From CAMCXT01 sp046302715 (lineage in GTDB: Bacteria; Bacteroidota; Bacteroidia; M30B66): a stretch of DNA of 15,831 nucleotides. Position 1 is the stretch's first letter, and each line of letters starts with the position of its first letter. Position numbers and translations under genes: made by a program. This document shows, one piece after another, positions 12,269 through 15,831 of this stretch. The DNA lies in the NCBI GenBank assembly GCA_046302715.1, contig JBKCHQ010000288.1, positions 1-15,831 of the forward strand, given 5' to 3'. The notes beneath the pieces were generated by a model. It was not told the DNA's origin. It did not search any database and saw only the letters and a program-made list of their open reading frames with translations.

Positions 12269-14536
12269 TTATCCTGCTACTCCGGCTTTAATTATATTTA
12301 AAGCGGCGCCTGCCTTAAACCATTCAATCTGTTGCTCGTTGTAGCTGTGGTTTACCTGAATGGTATCGCTACTGCCATCTTTATGATGCAGCACCATACT
12401 CAAAGGGGTATTGGGTGCAAATGTAGTAAGTCCTAAAATGTCAATGGTGTCGTCTTCTTGAATTTTGTCGTAGTCGGCCTTATTTGCAAAAGTAAGTGCC
12501 AACATTCCCTGTTTTTTGAGGTTGGTTTCGTGTATGCGGGCAAAGCTCTTCACTAATACAGCACGCACTCCTAAATGACGGGGTTCCATAGCAGCATGTT
12601 CACGGCTCGAACCTTCACCATAGTTTTCATCGCCCACTACCACCGAGCCAATACCTGCCGCCTTATAGGCCCGTTGTGTTGCCGGTACAGGGCCATATTC
12701 GCTGCTAAGTTGATTTTTAACAGAGTCGGTTTTGTCATTAAAAGCATTTACCGCCCCAATCAATAAGTTATTCGAGATATTGTCCAAATGACCGCGATAC
12801 TTAAGCCAAGGTCCTGCCATCGAAATATGATCGGTGGTACATTTACCTTTGGCCTTGATGAGCAAATTCAAACCTTTTATGTCGGTACCTTCCCATGCAG
12901 GGAACGAGTCGAGCAGTTGTAAGCGATCGCTTGTTGGTGATACAATAACCTGAACCGATGATCCATCCGCAGCAGGGGCCTGGTATCCTGCATCTTCAAC
13001 GGCAAAACCACGAGCTGGAAGTTCATCTCCCTTAGGCTCATCAAGTTTTACTGCAAGTCCTTCAGAATTTATTAAGGTATCGGTAAGCGGATTAAAGGTA
13101 AGATCGCCGGCAATAGCCAAGGCGGTTACCAATTCGGGCGAGCCTACAAATGCATAAGTATTTGGATTGCCGTCGGCACGTTTGGCAAAGTTTCGGTTAA
13201 ACGAATGTACGATAGTGTTTTTCTCCTGCTTTTCGGCTCCCATACGGTTCCACATACCGATGCATGGACCGCAGGCGTTAGCAAAAACCTTCGCGCCAAT
13301 GGCATCAAATACACCAAGGAAGCCGTCACGTTCAATGGTGTAACGTACCTGCTCCGAACCTGGAGTAATCGTAAATTCTGCCTTAGGAGTAAGTTTCTTT
13401 TCGGCCGCCTGTCGTGCCAGCGATACCGAGCGACTGATGTCTTCATACGAAGAATTGGTGCAGGAGCCAATTAAACCCACCTCCACTTTAGTTGGCCAGC
13501 CGTTGGCTGCAGCCACTTCTTTCATTTTCGAGATGGGCGTGGCTAAATCGGGCGTAAATGGTCCATTGAGATGCGGCTCAAGTTCGCTCAAATTAATTTC
13601 GATTACCTGATCAAAATAGGCTTCAGGATTGGCATACACTTCGGGATCGGCAGTAAGATGCTGGCGGATGCCGTTGGCCAAATCGGCCACTTCTGCTCTC
13701 CCCGTAGAGCGCAAATAACGCTCCATCGAATCGTCGTAACCAAAGGTTGAAGTTGTGGCTCCAATTTCGGCGCCCATGTTGCAAATAGTTCCTTTTCCGG
13801 TGCAGCTCATAGATGTGGCACCTTCCCCGAAATATTCAACGATGGCTCCCGTTCCTCCTTTAACAGTAAGGATACCGGCCACTTTTAAAATTACGTCTTT
13901 GGGTGAAGTCCAACCGCTTAATTTACCGGTTAGCTTAACCCCAATTAGTTTAGGCCATTTTAATTCCCAGGCAAGCCCCGCCATTACGTCGCAGGCATCG
14001 GCACCACCCACACCAATGGCAATCATTCCCAAACCACCAGCGTTTACCGTGTGGGAATCAGTGCCAATCATCATTCCGCCAGGGAATGCATAGTTTTCGA
14101 GTACCACTTGATGAATAATACCTGCACCAGGCTTCCAAAAACCGATGCCGTATTTGTTCGAAATAGAAGCCAGAAAATCATACACTTCCTTATTGGAAGT
14201 AACCGCTGTGTTTAAATCTTGAGTCGATCCGGTTTGGGCCGTGATGAGATGGTCGCAATGCACCGATGATGGAACGGCAACTTTAGGTCTGCCGGCTTGC
14301 ATAAATTGCAGAAGTGCCATTTGTGCCGTAGCATCTTGCATGGCAACACGATCTGGAGCAAAATCTACATAATCTTTACCACGCTCAAAAGATGTATTGG
14401 CGGGGTTATCCCAAAGATGGGCATATAAAATTTTTTCCGACAGTGTAAGCGGCTTGCCGGTAACCTTTCGGGCGGCGCCCACACGTTCTTCAAAACGTGC
14501 ATAAACGCTGCGAATCATCTCAATGTCAAAAGCCAT
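12269..14536 (-). CDS. acnA: Aconitate hydratase (aconitase)
   Basis: The 755-residue enzyme isomerises citrate to isocitrate in the TCA cycle through a [4Fe-4S] cluster. Cluster ligands are C359 in GSCTNSS and C422/C425 in NACGPCIG. Other conserved sites are QDATAQMALLQF and HCDHLI near the N-terminus, GTDSHT around 160, and the substrate-binding GEGSSREHAAMEPRHLG of the C-terminal swivelling domain. Length and order match the mitochondrial-type monofunctional aconitase used by many Bacteroidota. I start at the ATG at 14536 (MAFDIEMIRSVY); the three further residues would need TTG at 14545. A promoter (14580-14611) and an intrinsic terminator bracket it, so it is probably a single-gene transcript. 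No citrate synthase or isocitrate dehydrogenase gene is near. The symbol acnA is by function; strict subfamily naming was not tested. Confidence 0.97.
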   Translation of the reverse strand: MAFDIEMIRSVYARFEERVGAARKVTGKPLTLSEKILYAHLWDNPANTSFERGKDYVDFAPDRVAMQDATAQMALLQFMQAGRPKVAVPSSVHCDHLITAQTGSTQDLNTAVTSNKEVYDFLASISNKYGIGFWKPGAGIIHQVVLENYAFPGGMMIGTDSHTVNAGGLGMIAIGVGGADACDVMAGLAWELKWPKLIGVKLTGKLSGWTSPKDVILKVAGILTVKGGTGAIVEYFGEGATSMSCTGKGTICNMGAEIGATTSTFGYDDSMERYLRSTGRAEVADLANGIRQHLTADPEVYANPEAYFDQVIEINLSELEPHLNGPFTPDLATPISKMKEVAAANGWPTKVEVGLIGSCTNSSYEDISRSVSLARQAAEKKLTPKAEFTITPGSEQVRYTIERDGFLGVFDAIGAKVFANACGPCIGMWNRMGAEKQEKNTIVHSFNRNFAKRADGNPNTYAFVGSPELVTALAIAGDLTFNPLTDTLINSEGLAVKLDEPKGDELPARGFAVEDAGYQAPAADGSSVQVIVSPTSDRLQLLDSFPAWEGTDIKGLNLLIKAKGKCTTDHISMAGPWLKYRGHLDNISNNLLIGAVNAFNDKTDSVKNQLSSEYGPVPATQRAYKAAGIGSVVVGDENYGEGSSREHAAMEPRHLGVRAVLVKSFARIHETNLKKQGMLALTFANKADYDKIQEDDTIDILGLTTFAPNTPLSMVLHHKDGSSDTIQVNHSYNEQQIEWFKAGAALNIIKAGVAG

Positions 14537-14579
14537 ATAATTCAATTATGAGGTGTTAAATCTATTATTTACTGTGCCG

Positions 14580-14611
14580 CGAAATTAGCACATAGAGGGC
14601 TTAAGTGCAAA
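14580..14611 (-). promoter_or_regulatory. acnA: Probable acnA promoter
   Basis: On the minus strand TTTG (14611-14608), a 20-bp spacer and TAATTTCG (14587-14580, one mismatch to TAnnTTTG) form a good Bacteroidota -33/-7 promoter. The predicted leader before the ATG at 14536 is about 35-40 nt. Confidence 0.5.
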
Positions 14612-14684
14612 GAAATTCGAGGCAATAATCTCATCCTGAATTTCACACTTATTTGTATACTCCAAAACTCCCGAAGCTAGTTTT

Positions 14685-15788
14685 TTAATTCCTCAGCAGC
14701 TCCACCATCTTTTGTGCTACACGAGCCGAGGCGCCTGATGCACCACACTGGAATTTCAGTTCCTCAAGATCTTGTTTCATCTTGGTTCTGCGCTGCGAAT
14801 CGTTTAGCAGGGTATCTAATTCGTGATGCAGGTCTCGTGCATTCATCTTATGCTGAATCAATTCAGGCACCGCTTCACGGTTGAGCATTAGATTGACCAA
14901 GGAGATATACTTAACCTTGATGAGTTGGCGTGCAATGTAATACGAAATTCTACCGCCTTTATAGCAAACCACCGTAGGTATGCCAATTAAACCAGCTTCG
15001 AGTGTAGCTGTGCCGCTGGTTACTAATGCCGCATCAGATTTTCGAAGCAATTCGTAGGTTTTGTTAAATTCGATGCGAATGGCTTCTTTGCCAATTATTT
15101 GCTGGTAGAATTCAATCCCAAGGCTACTAACACCAGCTATACTGGCTTCCCAGTCAGGATTCATTTTTACTGCTTTTATCATCTCAGGCAGCATGATTTG
15201 TATTTCCTGTTTACGACTGCCAGGCAAAAGGGCAATATGTTTTTTACTTCCTCTGGTATTTTCGACTGCCGAGTATATTGCATCCTCGTTGAGCGCATCG
15301 GCCAGCGGATGCCCTTCAAAATATACTTCCATCCCAAATCTTCGATAAAACTCCTGTTCGAAAGGCAGTATAACAAACATAGCATCCACATCTCGTTTAA
15401 TCTGATGCACTCGGCTTTGTTTCCAGGCCCAGATTTGCGGTGATATGTAATAAAAAACTTTAATTTCTTTTTGATGTACAAATGATGCAATACGAAGGTT
15501 GAACCCGGGATAATCCACTAAAATTAATACATCAGGCTTCCATTCGAGAATATCCTTTTTACAGTATTTAAGATTATTTAATATAGTTTTCAGGTTTAGC
15601 AGAACTTCGGTAAATCCCATAAATGCCAAATCGCGGTAATGCTTTACCAATTCCACTCCATTTTTCTCCATTTTATCGCCGCCCCATCCACGAAACACAT
15701 CCTGTTGATCCAATATCTTTAAATGCTTCACTAAATTGGATGCATGCAAATCTCCCGAAGCTTCTCCCGCAATTATGTAGTACCTCAT
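14685..15788 (-). CDS. lpxB: Lipid-A-disaccharide synthase
   Basis: The 367-residue GT19 glycosyltransferase joins UDP-2,3-diacylglucosamine and lipid X to form the lipid A disaccharide at the inner-membrane face. Family signatures are MRYYIIAGEASGDLHA at the N-terminus, VDYPGFNLRIA, YYISPQIWAWKQSRV, FEGHPLADAL, the nucleotide-site LLPGSRKQEI, and TSGTATLEAGLIGIPTVVCYKG. The ATG at 15788 is preferred to a TTG nine bases upstream because GEASGDLH normally lies near residue 10. The protein is complete, with typical length. It is 139 bp upstream of acnA's start in the same direction, with a promoter between, so the two are not clearly an operon. In related genomes surE is often just upstream; here the window ends 43 bp before the start, so this cannot be seen. 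Confidence 0.96.
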   Translation of the reverse strand: MRYYIIAGEASGDLHASNLVKHLKILDQQDVFRGWGGDKMEKNGVELVKHYRDLAFMGFTEVLLNLKTILNNLKYCKKDILEWKPDVLILVDYPGFNLRIASFVHQKEIKVFYYISPQIWAWKQSRVHQIKRDVDAMFVILPFEQEFYRRFGMEVYFEGHPLADALNEDAIYSAVENTRGSKKHIALLPGSRKQEIQIMLPEMIKAVKMNPDWEASIAGVSSLGIEFYQQIIGKEAIRIEFNKTYELLRKSDAALVTSGTATLEAGLIGIPTVVCYKGGRISYYIARQLIKVKYISLVNLMLNREAVPELIQHKMNARDLHHELDTLLNDSQRRTKMKQDLEELKFQCGASGASARVAQKMVELLRN

Positions 15789-15831
15789 TGCTGCCAAAGT
15801 ACAAAATTTAATAGCGTGTACTATTTTGTGC

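Noticed and set aside
13144..14093. Open frames of 60-110 codons within and opposite acnA, and similar ones across the propeller gene and pepP
   Set aside because: They overlap genes with unmistakable family motifs, show no motifs of their own, and their amino-acid make-up is that of a shadow frame.
14664..14684. AAAACT / AGTTTT stem followed by T residues just after lpxB, considered as a terminator
   Set aside because: The stem is weak and nearly all A-T. Its T-run is on the plus strand, whereas lpxB is on the minus strand and no plus-strand gene ends there.
9980..15826. Shared 13-mer GCGTGTACTATTT at 9980-9992 and 15814-15826, in front of the desaturase and lpxB genes, considered as a common regulatory site
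   Set aside because: A few 13-base matches are expected by chance in a window of this size, the two sites point differently relative to their genes, and the match does not extend.
1..15831. CRISPR arrays, tRNA or rRNA genes, riboswitches, phage or defence genes
   Set aside because: No regularly spaced identical repeats, cloverleaf-like sequences or hallmark protein families were seen; intergenic gaps are short.

Overview
The window looks like a chromosomal segment of a Gram-negative member of the Bacteroidota. LpxB shows an outer membrane with lipid A. One very large secreted protein ends in a type IX secretion (T9SS) sorting domain. Several intergenic stretches carry the phylum-specific -7 promoter box TAnnTTTG. 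Shine-Dalgarno sequences are not evident at most starts. Aconitase fits a respiring organism with a TCA cycle. I cannot name a genus from sequence alone.

Layout, left to right. (1) Positions 1-1541 are AT-rich and accessory-looking: an unrecognised protein, possibly cut by the left edge, and a small exported beta-rich protein. (2) Positions 1542-3114 form an insertion-sequence island. An intact IS3-family (IS407-like) element of 1188 bp, with imperfect inverted repeats and a 4-bp target duplication (ATTG), sits inside a short reading frame. That frame is preceded by two imperfect copies of a ~40-bp sequence and may be debris of a second element. (3) Positions 3115-4934, minus strand: Xaa-Pro aminopeptidase preceded by methylmalonyl-CoA epimerase. 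(4) Positions 4980-5972, plus strand and divergent from the epimerase: a ligase-associated DNA exonuclease without its usual ligase and helicase partners. (5) Positions 6051-9932: an exported DUF3298-like protein, then a LysR-type DNA-binding domain with no effector domain, 11 bp upstream of an 889-residue beta-propeller T9SS cargo protein. (6) Positions 10045-12187: two tandem, overlapping, paralogous membrane fatty-acid desaturases. (7) Positions 12269-15788, minus strand: aconitase, with a clear intrinsic terminator and a plausible promoter, and lpxB at the right edge.

Most genes are housekeeping: TCA cycle, propionate/methylmalonyl-CoA metabolism, peptide turnover, lipid A synthesis, DNA repair and acyl-chain desaturation. 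The parts most worth a second look are the one-domain LysR protein beside the secreted propeller protein, the desaturase pair, the nested mobile-element debris, and two genes whose -7 boxes lie so close to the start codon that their mRNAs would be leaderless or nearly so. I see no CRISPR array, tRNA, rRNA or clear defence system, and no compelling evidence of an entirely new multi-gene system.
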